From JAPPOI01 sp028818055 (GTDB lineage Bacteria > Pseudomonadota > Alphaproteobacteria > Rhodobacterales > Rhodobacteraceae): a DNA stretch of 64,000 nt. The stretch is from contig OZ253954.1 of the NCBI GenBank assembly GCA_965267405.1, positions 62,001 to 126,000 on the forward strand. Direction: 5' to 3'. The position numbers were made by a program, and so were the translations under genes. Shown in pieces: positions 34,059 to 42,771 of this stretch (the stretch's first letter is position 1; the number at the start of each line of letters is the position of its first letter). The notes under the pieces are model-generated. The model saw only the letters and a list, made by a program, of their open reading frames with translations, had not been told where the DNA came from and ran no database searches.

Positions 34059-34743
34059 CCGCGCCAAGAATGCGGCCGGCTTCGCCAGCCTGAACCAAGA
34101 CGGCGACAGGCCGCTCGGCCGAGACCCGGACAGTGGCCGAGTAAGTTCCACGGCCATTCCAACGACCTACTTCAATGAAGTTTTGGACGACGTTGTGATA
34201 CGCGAGCGTCTTTCCGGCGTTCTCGCCACGACGGATTTTGACGGTTTCTTTCGGTTCGTAGCTCACGAAATAAACGACGGCACCGCTGGACGGAATGCGA
34301 CCCTGCTGAGTGACTTGGATGCTTACACCGTTGCTACTGCGCTTCAGCGAGACGGACGCCGGTTTCGATGCCTTTTTGTGATCCTGCAACAGGTCAGCCA
34401 GTTTCATCGGCTTTGTGCCAACTATGTGGTCTACACCGCCGATAACCATCTGAGGGGTATAGATCGTCCGTTTACCAGCTGCTGCGGAATACGCCCGCTG
34501 CCGAACGGTGTGTTTGGGATCAGCAAACTCGTCCTTCCAGCCAATATAGTCCCAATAGTCAACGTGAAGAGCGAGCGCGATGATATCGTCGCGATCAGCA
34601 ATCTGGCCCAAAAGCTTGTCGGCGGGCGGGCAAGAAGAGCAGCCCTGAGATGTAAATAGTTCCACGACAACCGGACCATCCGCCCATACGGCGCCGGCAG
34701 TTGCTGTCCACGCAGCGGTTATCCATGTTACAATCTTCGACAT
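34045..34743 (-). CDS. Periplasmic DUF1223 thioredoxin-like protein
   Basis: A 232-residue exported protein of the DUF1223 family. After a signal peptide (residues ~1-22) comes a thioredoxin-like fold with VVELFTSQGCSSCPPADKLL, a CxxC-type redox pair. Further family motifs are HVDYWDYIGWKDEFADP and YTPQMVIGG. It may take part in periplasmic thiol chemistry; no substrate is known. It converges with the acyltransferase gene and overlaps it by 14 bases, and it is divergent from acnA. Confidence 0.9.
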   Translation of the reverse strand: MSKIVTWITAAWTATAGAVWADGPVVVELFTSQGCSSCPPADKLLGQIADRDDIIALALHVDYWDYIGWKDEFADPKHTVRQRAYSAAAGKRTIYTPQMVIGGVDHIVGTKPMKLADLLQDHKKASKPASVSLKRSSNGVSIQVTQQGRIPSSGAVVYFVSYEPKETVKIRRGENAGKTLAYHNVVQNFIEVGRWNGRGTYSATVRVSAERPVAVLVQAGEAGRILGAAKLN

Positions 34744-34952
34744 CTCATACTTCCCTTTCGGGGCCCCAACGACATCTCACTAACGCAGCCCTGATCACGA
34801 TACCAATCAACGTTTTGCGAGAGAGCGTTACAATTCTATGGGCAAATTGTGTACTATGGTATACAAAAAATGCGTTCACCCCCTTGCACCCTTTATGCGC
34901 TTGGCGCTAACAGGCACGCAACGTCGAAGAATCCCAGGAACGGAGCCTTACA

Positions 34953-37643
34953 ATGCCCATCGTAGTCGGCCACGACACATCACAAACGCGTAAGACATTA
35001 TCTGTTGGCGACCAGAGCGTTGCCTACTACTCGATTCCCGCTGCTGAAGCCGCTGGTTTGGGTAACTTTGCACGTCTTCCCGCGTCACTCAAAGTAGTGC
35101 TTGAAAATATGCTGCGCTTTGAAGACGGAAAAACTGTCAGCGTCGACGATATCAAAGCATTCAGTGAATGGGCCGACAAAGGCGGGAAAAACCCGCGTGA
35201 GATCGCGTACCGCCCTGCCCGGGTCTTGATGCAGGACTTTACCGGAGTTCCTGCTGTGGTCGATCTGGCAGCGATGCGCGACGGCATCGTGTCGCTTGGT
35301 GGTGATGCTGAAAAGATCAACCCTCTGAACCCCGTTGATCTGGTTATCGACCACTCGGTCATGATCGACGAGTTTGGCAATCCACGCGCATTCCAAATGA
35401 ACGTCGATCGCGAATACGAGCGCAACATGGAGCGCTATACATTTCTCAAGTGGGGCCAATCCGCATTCGACAACTTCCGCGTCGTTCCTCCCGGAACCGG
35501 CATTTGCCACCAGGTGAACCTTGAGTATCTGTCGCAAGCCGTTTGGACTGACAAAGACCAAAACGGCGAAAACGTTGCTTATCCGGACACCCTGGTAGGA
35601 ACAGACAGCCACACAACAATGGTAAACGGTCTTGCCGTTCTCGGTTGGGGTGTAGGCGGCATCGAAGCTGAAGCAGCGATGCTGGGCCAGCCGATTTCGA
35701 TGCTTATTCCTGAGGTCATCGGTTTTGAGCTGACAGGCTCGATGGTTGAAGGCACGACCGGCACGGACCTTGTTCTCAAAGTAGTGGAAATGCTGCGCGA
35801 AAAGGGCGTCGTTGGTAAGTTCGTCGAATTCTACGGCGAAGGCCTTGATCGGCTGCCGCTCGCTGACCGGGCCACCATCGCAAACATGGCGCCCGAATAC
35901 GGCGCGACGTGTGGCTTCTTCCCCGTCGACAACGAAACACTTCGCTACTTGCGTCAGTCAGGCCGTGACGAAGCTCGCATCGCTTTGGTCGAAGCCTATG
36001 CAAAAGAGAACGGTTTCTGGCGCGGGTCAGACTACAATCCTGTTTACACCGACACGCTGACGCTCGACATGGGCACGATTGTTCCAGCGATCTCGGGTCC
36101 AAAACGCCCTCAGGACTACGTTGCACTGACAGACGCCAAATCGGCATTCACCAATGAGATGGAAAACACCTTCAAGCGCCCGATGGGCAAAGAAGTTGCT
36201 GTCGAAGGCGAAGATTACACGATGGAGTCCGGCAAAGTCGTGATTGCTTCAATCACCTCGTGCACTAACACATCGAACCCATACGTCATGATCGGTGCTG
36301 GTCTGGTCGCCCGGAAAGCGCGGGCGCTTGGCCTTAATCGCAAACCTTGGGTCAAAACCTCACTCGCCCCGGGCTCGCAGGTTGTTTCAGCATATCTGGA
36401 AGCCGCCGATCTCCAAGACGATCTCGACGCCATCGGCTTCAACCTTGTTGGCTACGGCTGCACAACCTGCATCGGCAACTCGGGCCCAATTCAGCCTGAA
36501 CTTTCAAAAGCGATTGCCGAAGGTGACCTCGTCGCGACCTCTGTACTTTCGGGCAACCGGAACTTTGAGGGCCGGATCAGCCCGGACGTGCGCGCCAACT
36601 ATCTGGCATCGCCACCGCTGGTTGTTGCGTACGCTCTTGCCGGCACGATGGACATAGATCTTACGACTGAACCGCTTGGCCAGGATAGCGAAGGTAATGA
36701 TGTCTTCCTGAAAGACATCTGGCCAAGCCAGCAAGAGATCGCAGAGCTTGTAGAAGCAACGGTCACGCGAGAAGCATTTCAGTCGAAGTACGCTGAGGTG
36801 TTTACTGGTGACGACAAATGGCAGGGTGTCGAAACAACCGACAGCCTTACGTACGACTGGCCGACAACCTCGACCTATGTTCAGAACCCTCCTTACTTCC
36901 AAGGTATGGGCGCTGAGCCTGGAACGATCTCGAACGTCGATGGCGCAAGAGTGCTGGCGATCTTGGGCGACATGATCACCACCGACCACATCTCGCCAGC
37001 AGGTTCGTTCAAAGATACAACCCCTGCAGGCAAGTATCTTCTGGACCGGCAGGTCACACCACGCGAGTTTAACTCGTACGGGTCACGCCGAGGGAATCAC
37101 GAAGTGATGATGCGCGGGACGTTCGCCAACATCCGCATCAAGAACGAAATGCTCGACGGCGTTGAGGGCGGATACACGCTGGGGCCCGATGGCCAACAGA
37201 CGTCGATCTACGATGCGGCCATGGCCTATCAGGAAGCTGGCACGCCTCTGGTGGTCTTCGGCGGTGAACAGTACGGCGCGGGCTCTTCGCGCGACTGGGC
37301 TGCCAAAGGCACGGCACTTTTGGGAGTCAAAGCAGTCATCGCGGAAAGCTTCGAACGCATCCACCGCTCGAACCTTGTTGGAATGGGCGTAATCCCGTTT
37401 GAATTCACCGGCGGGGACACACGGAAGTCGCTGGGTCTGAAAGGTGACGAAACCGTTTCAATCTCAGGCCTCGAAGGCGATCTGAAACCGCTTTCCGAGG
37501 TGCCATGCACAATTACAATGGGTGATGGCACGACGAAAGACATCACGCTCAAATGCCGGATCGATACTGCAATCGAGAAGGAATACATCGAGCATGGAGG
37601 CGTGCTGCACTACGTGCTTCGAAACCTCGCCCAAGCCGCTTAA
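34953..37643 (+). CDS. acnA: Aconitate hydratase
   Basis: It isomerises citrate to isocitrate in the TCA cycle using a [4Fe-4S] cluster. The 896 residues match AcnA/IRP-type aconitase. Cluster ligands are in ITSCTNTSNP and YGCTTCIGNSGP, and the swivel domain ends with the QYGAGSSRDWAAKG motif. The 209 bases upstream hold a plausible promoter (TTACAA, 18-base spacer, TACTAT around 34828-34857). A GC-rich terminator with a UUCG-type loop follows. Superoxide is known to inactivate aconitases, so soxR and sodB in the window are relevant company. Confidence 0.98.
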   Translation: MPIVVGHDTSQTRKTLSVGDQSVAYYSIPAAEAAGLGNFARLPASLKVVLENMLRFEDGKTVSVDDIKAFSEWADKGGKNPREIAYRPARVLMQDFTGVPAVVDLAAMRDGIVSLGGDAEKINPLNPVDLVIDHSVMIDEFGNPRAFQMNVDREYERNMERYTFLKWGQSAFDNFRVVPPGTGICHQVNLEYLSQAVWTDKDQNGENVAYPDTLVGTDSHTTMVNGLAVLGWGVGGIEAEAAMLGQPISMLIPEVIGFELTGSMVEGTTGTDLVLKVVEMLREKGVVGKFVEFYGEGLDRLPLADRATIANMAPEYGATCGFFPVDNETLRYLRQSGRDEARIALVEAYAKENGFWRGSDYNPVYTDTLTLDMGTIVPAISGPKRPQDYVALTDAKSAFTNEMENTFKRPMGKEVAVEGEDYTMESGKVVIASITSCTNTSNPYVMIGAGLVARKARALGLNRKPWVKTSLAPGSQVVSAYLEAADLQDDLDAIGFNLVGYGCTTCIGNSGPIQPELSKAIAEGDLVATSVLSGNRNFEGRISPDVRANYLASPPLVVAYALAGTMDIDLTTEPLGQDSEGNDVFLKDIWPSQQEIAELVEATVTREAFQSKYAEVFTGDDKWQGVETTDSLTYDWPTTSTYVQNPPYFQGMGAEPGTISNVDGARVLAILGDMITTDHISPAGSFKDTTPAGKYLLDRQVTPREFNSYGSRRGNHEVMMRGTFANIRIKNEMLDGVEGGYTLGPDGQQTSIYDAAMAYQEAGTPLVVFGGEQYGAGSSRDWAAKGTALLGVKAVIAESFERIHRSNLVGMGVIPFEFTGGDTRKSLGLKGDETVSISGLEGDLKPLSEVPCTITMGDGTTKDITLKCRIDTAIEKEYIEHGGVLHYVLRNLAQAA

Positions 37644-37665
37644 TCCGGCGCAAATCAAAGCATTG

Positions 37666-37695
37666 AAAGCGGTCCTTCGGGGCCGCTTTTTCTTT
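37666..37695 (+). terminator. Rho-independent terminator of acnA
   Basis: AAAGCGGTCC (37666-37675) pairs with GGGCCGCTTT across a TTCG loop, followed by TTCTTTT. It lies 22 bases after the acnA stop. Confidence 0.92.
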
Positions 37696-37837
37696 TCAAA
37701 GTTTCCGTGTTGGGGACAATTCCGAATACACACGCGCCTTTAGTTCCCGAAAATCCTCAGATTCCGCCAATTTGACTAATTTTCAGACCGAATGCTTCGA
37801 ATCGGCCATACTGAGCGTTGTGTTTGGGGATGAAGTA

Positions 37838-37957
37838 ATGAGTGCCAGGCGTTCAAACGGTGCACGAGTGCGATTAGCAAGGTCTATGCCATGGCGATTG
37901 CCGCCACTGGAAACTGCAGGCCTGATTGCAATGCTGGGTATCTGGCTATTCGGTTAG
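37838..37957 (+). CDS. Possible small membrane protein
   Basis: A 39-residue frame starting at ATG 37838 after GGGGATGA: a basic N terminus (SARRSNGARVRLARS) then a hydrophobic helix (LETAGLIAMLGIWLFG). It would be a single-span inner-membrane protein. It runs 12 bases into the ccmG stop region (convergent). The rest of 37644-37945 contains the acnA terminator and otherwise nothing I recognise. Support is weak. Confidence 0.3.
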   Translation: MSARRSNGARVRLARSMPWRLPPLETAGLIAMLGIWLFG

Positions 37958-38482
37958 TGCAGATTCAATCGCAGGTCTGATACGCGTCCGCAACAATGGC
38001 TCGTTGATCGGCCCACGAAGTTGCAAGATCACGGTTCCGTCTCCATCGATCACAAACGTTTCGGGCAATGCGTAGACGCCCCATTCGATGCTCTGGCGAT
38101 TCCGTTCGTCCCACACCAGGGCGGTAAACGGATCGCCCAACTCGGCAAGAAACCCAAGCGCCTGATCAGCGGTATTGTCGCGATTGACGCCGTAGACCGG
38201 AACCTCTTCAGCAAGTTCCATTAAGAACTGATGCTCGACGCGGCAGGGAGCGCACCAGCTTGCCCAAAAATTCACGACTTTGACTTGGCCATCGGCAAGT
38301 GTCGCCGCATCAAAGGTAGGAACCGACGCGACTGGCACCGGCTGAATCATGGGAGCAGGCAAACCTTCGCGCGTGGAAGGGAGCGTCTCGCCTTCGCCAA
38401 CGAACATGCCGCCCAAAAACAGACCCGCTAGCGCAACGAAGATCAAAAGCGGAATGACCGCGAAAATGGGAACCTTACCCAT
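37946..38482 (-). CDS. ccmG: Thiol:disulfide interchange protein CcmG (DsbE)
   Basis: A membrane-anchored periplasmic thioredoxin that reduces apocytochrome c cysteines for heme attachment. It has 178 residues: a signal anchor (~5-27), then a thioredoxin domain with NFWASWCAPCRVEHQF (CAPC redox pair) and VYGVNRDN, and the cis-Pro region in WGVYALPETFVIDGDG. The ATG overlaps the ccmD stop, supporting 38482 as the start over the longer open frame. Confidence 0.95.
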   Translation of the reverse strand: MGKVPIFAVIPLLIFVALAGLFLGGMFVGEGETLPSTREGLPAPMIQPVPVASVPTFDAATLADGQVKVVNFWASWCAPCRVEHQFLMELAEEVPVYGVNRDNTADQALGFLAELGDPFTALVWDERNRQSIEWGVYALPETFVIDGDGTVILQLRGPINEPLLRTRIRPAIESALTE

Positions 38483-38630
38483 CACGCCAACGCGCCTCTG
38501 CCTTATCAAGTTCTTTCTTCGCGCGGCGCCCCTGCGATATCGAAAGAGCGATGATGGCGACGAGCAAGACCGCAGATACCCCATAGGCCAATCCGACCTC
38601 TACCGTGTATTTGCCCAGATCCACCATCAT
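38475..38630 (-). CDS. ccmD: Heme exporter protein CcmD (small, 51 residues)
   Basis: A short single-span protein that helps release holo-CcmE from the CcmABCD complex. It begins MMVDLGKYTVEVGLAYG, has one membrane helix (AVLLVAIIALSI) and a basic cytoplasmic tail (SQGRRAKKELDKAEARWRDG). The ATG overlaps the ccmC stop (ATGA at 38630-38627) and its stop overlaps the ccmG start, so it is held in place by both neighbours. The size, topology and position between ccmC and ccmG are diagnostic, although the sequence is short. Confidence 0.93.
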   Translation of the reverse strand: MMVDLGKYTVEVGLAYGVSAVLLVAIIALSISQGRRAKKELDKAEARWRDG

Positions 38631-39355
38631 GCGGCCCTTTCACGAAGTGTGATCGCTTGGACGCGCCGACGATAAATCTCGGTTCGAGTGCGCATCAAAA
38701 CCAAGGCGACAAACAGCAAAATGAACCCGACGATGCAAACTAGGAGCGGGAACCAAAATACGTTCGAGATGTTTTCCTCGGCATCCAAGGACAACGACGC
38801 GCCTTGATGCTGGCCCTGGCTCCAGAAGTTGACCGCATAGCGCGACATCAGCGCAAATACAGAGCCCACGAGGCAAAGGATGCTTGTCAGGTCAGCAGCA
38901 GTATCCGGGTCTTCGATGGCAGACCAGAGAGCCATGTAGCCGATGTAGAAGAGGAACAAGATCAAGAACGATGTCAGTCGCGCGTCCCAAACCCAATACG
39001 TCCCCCACATCGGAAGGCCCCAGATCGCCCCGGTGAATAACGCCATCAAAGTCATGGTGACACCAATGGGAGCCGCGGCCTTGGCGGCCAAAGCACTGAC
39101 GTGGTGGCGTCGAATGAGCCAGACCAGAGAGGTTACCAGCATCATGCCCCAGATGTTGATGGCCATCATCGCCGAAGGGACGTGCAGGTAGATGATCTTG
39201 ACGGTTGATCCCTGACGGAAGTCGTCCGGTGTAAAGAAGAACCCCCACACAAGACCGATGACAATCAACACAAGCGACAGCCAGAAGATGGGTCGTTCGA
39301 CCCGATCTGCAACGCTTAGAAAACGGCGCGGATTTGCATAATCCCATAGCGACAT
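38627..39355 (-). CDS. ccmC: Heme exporter/lyase CcmC
   Basis: An inner-membrane heme-handling protein that attaches heme to CcmE. The 242-residue product has six hydrophobic segments and the tryptophan-rich WWD-like signature GTYWVWDARLTSFLILF. Conserved histidines are in YLHVPSAMMAIN and RRHHVSA. It is downstream of ccmB by 44 bases and overlaps ccmD by 4. Confidence 0.97.
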   Translation of the reverse strand: MSLWDYANPRRFLSVADRVERPIFWLSLVLIVIGLVWGFFFTPDDFRQGSTVKIIYLHVPSAMMAINIWGMMLVTSLVWLIRRHHVSALAAKAAAPIGVTMTLMALFTGAIWGLPMWGTYWVWDARLTSFLILFLFYIGYMALWSAIEDPDTAADLTSILCLVGSVFALMSRYAVNFWSQGQHQGASLSLDAEENISNVFWFPLLVCIVGFILLFVALVLMRTRTEIYRRRVQAITLRERAA

Positions 39356-39399
39356 TTGTGTTTGTTAACCTTCCTGAGGATGTCTCACAAGCTCAGCTG

Positions 39400-40056
39400 C
39401 TAGCGCAGATTGACGCGGAGCACGGCCGCTCCGGCAAACGGCAAAAGCGCCCAAGCCCCCGCTGTGATTGCGAATAGCAGAGTAAGCGGCGTGTTTGGTC
39501 CAAGATCCTCGATACCACGACGCACAACATCGGCACCGAAGATCAGCGTGGGAATATAAAGCGGCAATACCAACAGCGACAAGAGCAACCCTCCTCGCTT
39601 CAACCCGACAGTCAATGCAGCGCCAAAAGCGCCGATGATGCTAAGCGCCGGCGTACCCACCAACAGCGAAACAAACATCCACATATACCCCGGCCCCGGC
39701 AAATTCAGAAAGAACCCAAGAAAGGGCGCTGCCACGGTCAACGGAAGCCCGGTCACAATCCAGTGGCTCAAAGCCTTGATTGCCACCAAGCCCTCAAGTG
39801 GCAGCGGCGCGGTCGCGAGCAACTCAAGCGTCCCATCGTCCCAGTCGTTCGCAAAGATACGATCGAGTGACAGCAAACATGCCAACAAAGCACCAAGCCA
39901 CAAGACACCAGCCGCAATCCGCGGAAGCACGGCGGTATCCGGTCCAAGGCTGAAGGGAACCATGACAACTACGATGAGAAAGAAGGCCAGCGCCAGGCCG
40001 AAACCGCCACCAGCGCGGATCGCTACTTTCAGATCGCGGATCAGAATCTGGATCAT
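39400..40056 (-). CDS. ccmB: Heme exporter protein CcmB
   Basis: The membrane subunit paired with the CcmA ATPase. It has 218 residues and about six membrane segments, with the CcmB landmark FANDWDDGTLELLATAPLPLE near residue 70 and PLYIPTLIFGA later. The start overlaps the ccmA stop by 4 bases (ATGA at 40056-40053). The protein is needed to release heme-loaded CcmE. Confidence 0.96.
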   Translation of the reverse strand: MIQILIRDLKVAIRAGGGFGLALAFFLIVVVMVPFSLGPDTAVLPRIAAGVLWLGALLACLLSLDRIFANDWDDGTLELLATAPLPLEGLVAIKALSHWIVTGLPLTVAAPFLGFFLNLPGPGYMWMFVSLLVGTPALSIIGAFGAALTVGLKRGGLLLSLLVLPLYIPTLIFGADVVRRGIEDLGPNTPLTLLFAITAGAWALLPFAGAAVLRVNLR

Positions 40057-40676
40057 GAGAACGCCTCATCGAACGATCCGGACTGAATTTGCGTTGCTCG
40101 GAACTGGCCGATGCCCAGTGATGGCGCGTCCAGACCAAGATCGATGTGTGTCGCGATTATTGCTGCGCCACCACGATCGAGGTGCTTCTTGATTGCTTCG
40201 ACGAACTGGGTTTTTGCCACTTCGTCCAACGAAACCGTGGGCTCATCCAACAACCAAAGCGGGCGACCTGTGACCAACAGCCTTGCCAACCCGACACGCC
40301 GCTTCTGGCCGGCAGACAACATATGCGCTGCCCGGTCTGCCAAAGTTTCCAGGTCGAAGCTAGCAATGGCATCAGCAACATCGGTTTGGCCAAATAAACC
40401 CGCCCAGAAAGCGAGGTTCTCCTCAACAGTCAGTGTCGCCTTCAAGCCGTCAGAGTGCGCCGCATATGCGATCGCGTCAGGTTCTGCCTGGATTTCGCCG
40501 CCGGCAGCAGGCTGAAGGCCTGCGAGCGTTCTTAGTAGGCTGGTTTTCCCGGCTCCGTTGGGGCCACGAAGGATTAGCGCCTTGCCTGCTTCAACCTCAA
40601 AAGACACTCCGTCCAAGATCAATAGACCGCCACGCGCCACGGCAAGCGAGGAAACCGAAAGAAGCGGAGAAGTCAT
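40053..40676 (-). CDS. ccmA: Heme exporter ATP-binding protein CcmA
   Basis: The ATPase of the CcmABCD complex, 207 residues. Walker A LRGPNGAGKTSLLRTLAG, signature MLSAGQKRRVGLARLL and Walker B PLWLLDEPTVSLDE are intact. It is the first ccm gene, 6 bases downstream of the Mth938-type gene, and overlaps ccmB by 4 bases. Confidence 0.97.
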   Translation of the reverse strand: MTSPLLSVSSLAVARGGLLILDGVSFEVEAGKALILRGPNGAGKTSLLRTLAGLQPAAGGEIQAEPDAIAYAAHSDGLKATLTVEENLAFWAGLFGQTDVADAIASFDLETLADRAAHMLSAGQKRRVGLARLLVTGRPLWLLDEPTVSLDEVAKTQFVEAIKKHLDRGGAAIIATHIDLGLDAPSLGIGQFRATQIQSGSFDEAFS

Positions 40677-40682
40677 AGAACC

Positions 40683-41036
40683 TTAGACCGGCATCACTGC
40701 AAGACCGAGGCGGCGCCCCTCGCCCAGCAGTACATTGTATGTGCGACACGCCTGAGGGCTGGACATGATCTCGACCCCGATACCGGCATTCTCGAGGGCC
40801 TCGCGGAATTGGGCGGGGATATGCGCAATATCTTTTCCAGTCCCGATCAGGCAAAAATCAATGACTTCTGAAGCTGAAACCAGCGTTTGAACGTCATCGT
40901 ACCCACCCCAAGCCGCCACGCCGGTCGGAAGTATCGCCAAAGGCGCTTCGCGCGCTTCACCGCCAATTCGAAAGAAGCCTTCGCCATATCCATCAACCGG
41001 CAATGCGTCGTTGTATGTCACTTCATTCAGTCGCAT
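40683..41036 (-). CDS. Mth938-domain protein (DUF498)
   Basis: A 117-residue protein of the Mth938/NDUFAF3 family. Features are YGEGFFRIGGE at the N terminus, LPTGVAAWGG, CLIGTGKDI and PQACRTYNVLLGEGRRL at the C terminus. The mitochondrial relative helps assemble respiratory complex I, but the bacterial role is unsettled. It sits between tauE-like and ccmA genes with short gaps (9 and 6 bases), suggesting co-transcription. Confidence 0.9.
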   Translation of the reverse strand: MRLNEVTYNDALPVDGYGEGFFRIGGEAREAPLAILPTGVAAWGGYDDVQTLVSASEVIDFCLIGTGKDIAHIPAQFREALENAGIGVEIMSSPQACRTYNVLLGEGRRLGLAVMPV

Positions 41037-41045
41037 GGAGACTTA

Positions 41046-41804
41046 TCAATCCCAGATCGGCAGGCCCAAAATGGCCGAACATGCGATTAGCACATATGCG
41101 GCCGCGCGGTAAATGCGGTCATACTTTGGATTAAACAGTCGTCCACCAATCCAGTTACCTGCCGAGTATGGAATGATCATCGCAACGCCCAGTGCCAACG
41201 CAAAGGCCGTGAGATGCCCGGTGACCGCAAAAACCAGGAATAAGATCACGTCCGCCAGAATAAGGTAGAGCATGTTGTTCGCGCGAATGACCTGCACCGG
41301 ATAGGACGACGCCATGTAGAGGAATATGACTGGCGGCCCGGGCATCCCCACCGACCCGGTGAGAAATCCACCCAAAAGCCCGGTGCCGTAAATCATCGGA
41401 TTGGAGATGGACCGATGATACCGGAACCCCGACAGCAGTAAGGTCAGCAGCGTCAACGCAATTAGCGAAACGCCCCACCGAAAGACGTCTGGATGACTGA
41501 TCGACAGCACCCACACGCCCAACGGCGCTGCGATAGCGACGCCGATAACGAGCTTGAACACCTCAGACAAACGGCCATCGCGAGCCGCACGCGGAACATG
41601 CATCAACGGAGCAACCAAATCCATCATGATCAAGGATGTCAGGGCCACAAATGGGCCCACGACTTGGCCAGCAAACGGCAGGTAAACCATCGCTGTCCCG
41701 AAACCCGAAAAACCACGAACAACGCCGGCCAGAGTAGCCCCGAATGCGAGAAAGATCAGTCCGTCAAAAGCCAGAACCTGAGCGACGAGCTCAGGCATCG
41801 ACAT
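41046..41804 (-). CDS. TauE/SafE family sulfite/organosulfonate exporter-like permease
   Basis: A 252-residue membrane protein with about eight hydrophobic segments. The family repeats are GVVRGFSGFGTAMVYLPFAG near the N terminus and GFLTGSVGMPGPPVIFLYM in the second half. These transporters move sulfite, sulfoacetate or other anions; substrate is not readable. The ATG (41804, or 41798) overlaps the end of secF at 41791, so translation is probably coupled to secF, an unusual neighbour for this family. Confidence 0.9.
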   Translation of the reverse strand: MSMPELVAQVLAFDGLIFLAFGATLAGVVRGFSGFGTAMVYLPFAGQVVGPFVALTSLIMMDLVAPLMHVPRAARDGRLSEVFKLVIGVAIAAPLGVWVLSISHPDVFRWGVSLIALTLLTLLLSGFRYHRSISNPMIYGTGLLGGFLTGSVGMPGPPVIFLYMASSYPVQVIRANNMLYLILADVILFLVFAVTGHLTAFALALGVAMIIPYSAGNWIGGRLFNPKYDRIYRAAAYVLIACSAILGLPIWD

Positions 41805-42768
41805 TGCCGAATTGCGTCCCAGCGCCGCCACCCGAGTTATCAGGTTTCGACCAATCGCGCTTCACGCCAAGCATCAGAACAACGTTTTCGGCCACGTAGA
41901 CCGAAGAATACGTACCGACAATGACACCCCAAGTGATGGCAAAGACAAAGCCTCGGATAACGTCACCACCAAGAACCAAGAGCGCGATCAACGCCAGCAG
42001 CGTGGTGCCACTGGTCATCAATGTACGCGACAACGTTTCGTTGACTGACCGGTTCATCACGTCTTTCAGAACTGTGGTTTTGTATTTCCGAAGATTTTCT
42101 CGAAGTCGGTCAAAGATCACCACAGTGTCGTTGATTGAATACCCGACAATCGTCAAAAGCGCGGCAATTGTTGCCAGATCGAAGCGAATCTGAAGCAAAC
42201 TGAAAATGCCGATTGTCAGAATGACGTCGTGAAAGAGAGCCGCCACAGCGCCCACTGAAAACTGCCATTCAAATCGAAGCCAGATATAAAACAGGATCGC
42301 AACGAGCGCAGCCGAAACCGCAATGATCGCTGTACGTATCAATTCGCCGGAAACCTTTGGGCCGACAGATTCGACAGATGTGAAGGTCAGGCTTGGGTCG
42401 ACATCGTGCAGCGCCGCTTCGACACTTTTCAGAATGTCATCCGTGACGCTTTCCTGACCCTCTTGGGCCTGAATACGGATCATCGTCACATTCTGATCGG
42501 GGCCGAAATTGGGATCGAACACTTCAATGATCGACACGTCGCCTAGTCCAAGTGGTGCAACGGCCTGTCGATAGGCGCCGACGTCGATGGGCTGGACGGC
42601 TTCAGTCCGAATGGATGTACCGCCTCGGAAATCGATGCCGAAGTTCAGACCAACAACCAGCCAAAGAGCGATGGACGCCACCATGGCGACGATAGAGAAA
42701 CCCATGGTGATCTTCGAGAACCGGAAGAAATCGATGTTGGTTTCAGCGGGAACAAGTCTCAGACGCAT
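41791..42768 (-). CDS. secF: Protein translocase subunit SecF
   Basis: With SecD, it uses the proton gradient to pull exported proteins through SecYEG. The 325-residue protein has an N-terminal span, a periplasmic domain with FRGGTSIRTE, and a five-span RND-like core with GYSINDTVVIFDRLREN. It is 3 bases downstream of secD. The stop overlaps the tauE-like start. Confidence 0.97.
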   Translation of the reverse strand: MRLRLVPAETNIDFFRFSKITMGFSIVAMVASIALWLVVGLNFGIDFRGGTSIRTEAVQPIDVGAYRQAVAPLGLGDVSIIEVFDPNFGPDQNVTMIRIQAQEGQESVTDDILKSVEAALHDVDPSLTFTSVESVGPKVSGELIRTAIIAVSAALVAILFYIWLRFEWQFSVGAVAALFHDVILTIGIFSLLQIRFDLATIAALLTIVGYSINDTVVIFDRLRENLRKYKTTVLKDVMNRSVNETLSRTLMTSGTTLLALIALLVLGGDVIRGFVFAITWGVIVGTYSSVYVAENVVLMLGVKRDWSKPDNSGGGAGTQFGNVDA

Positions 42769-42771
42769 GGA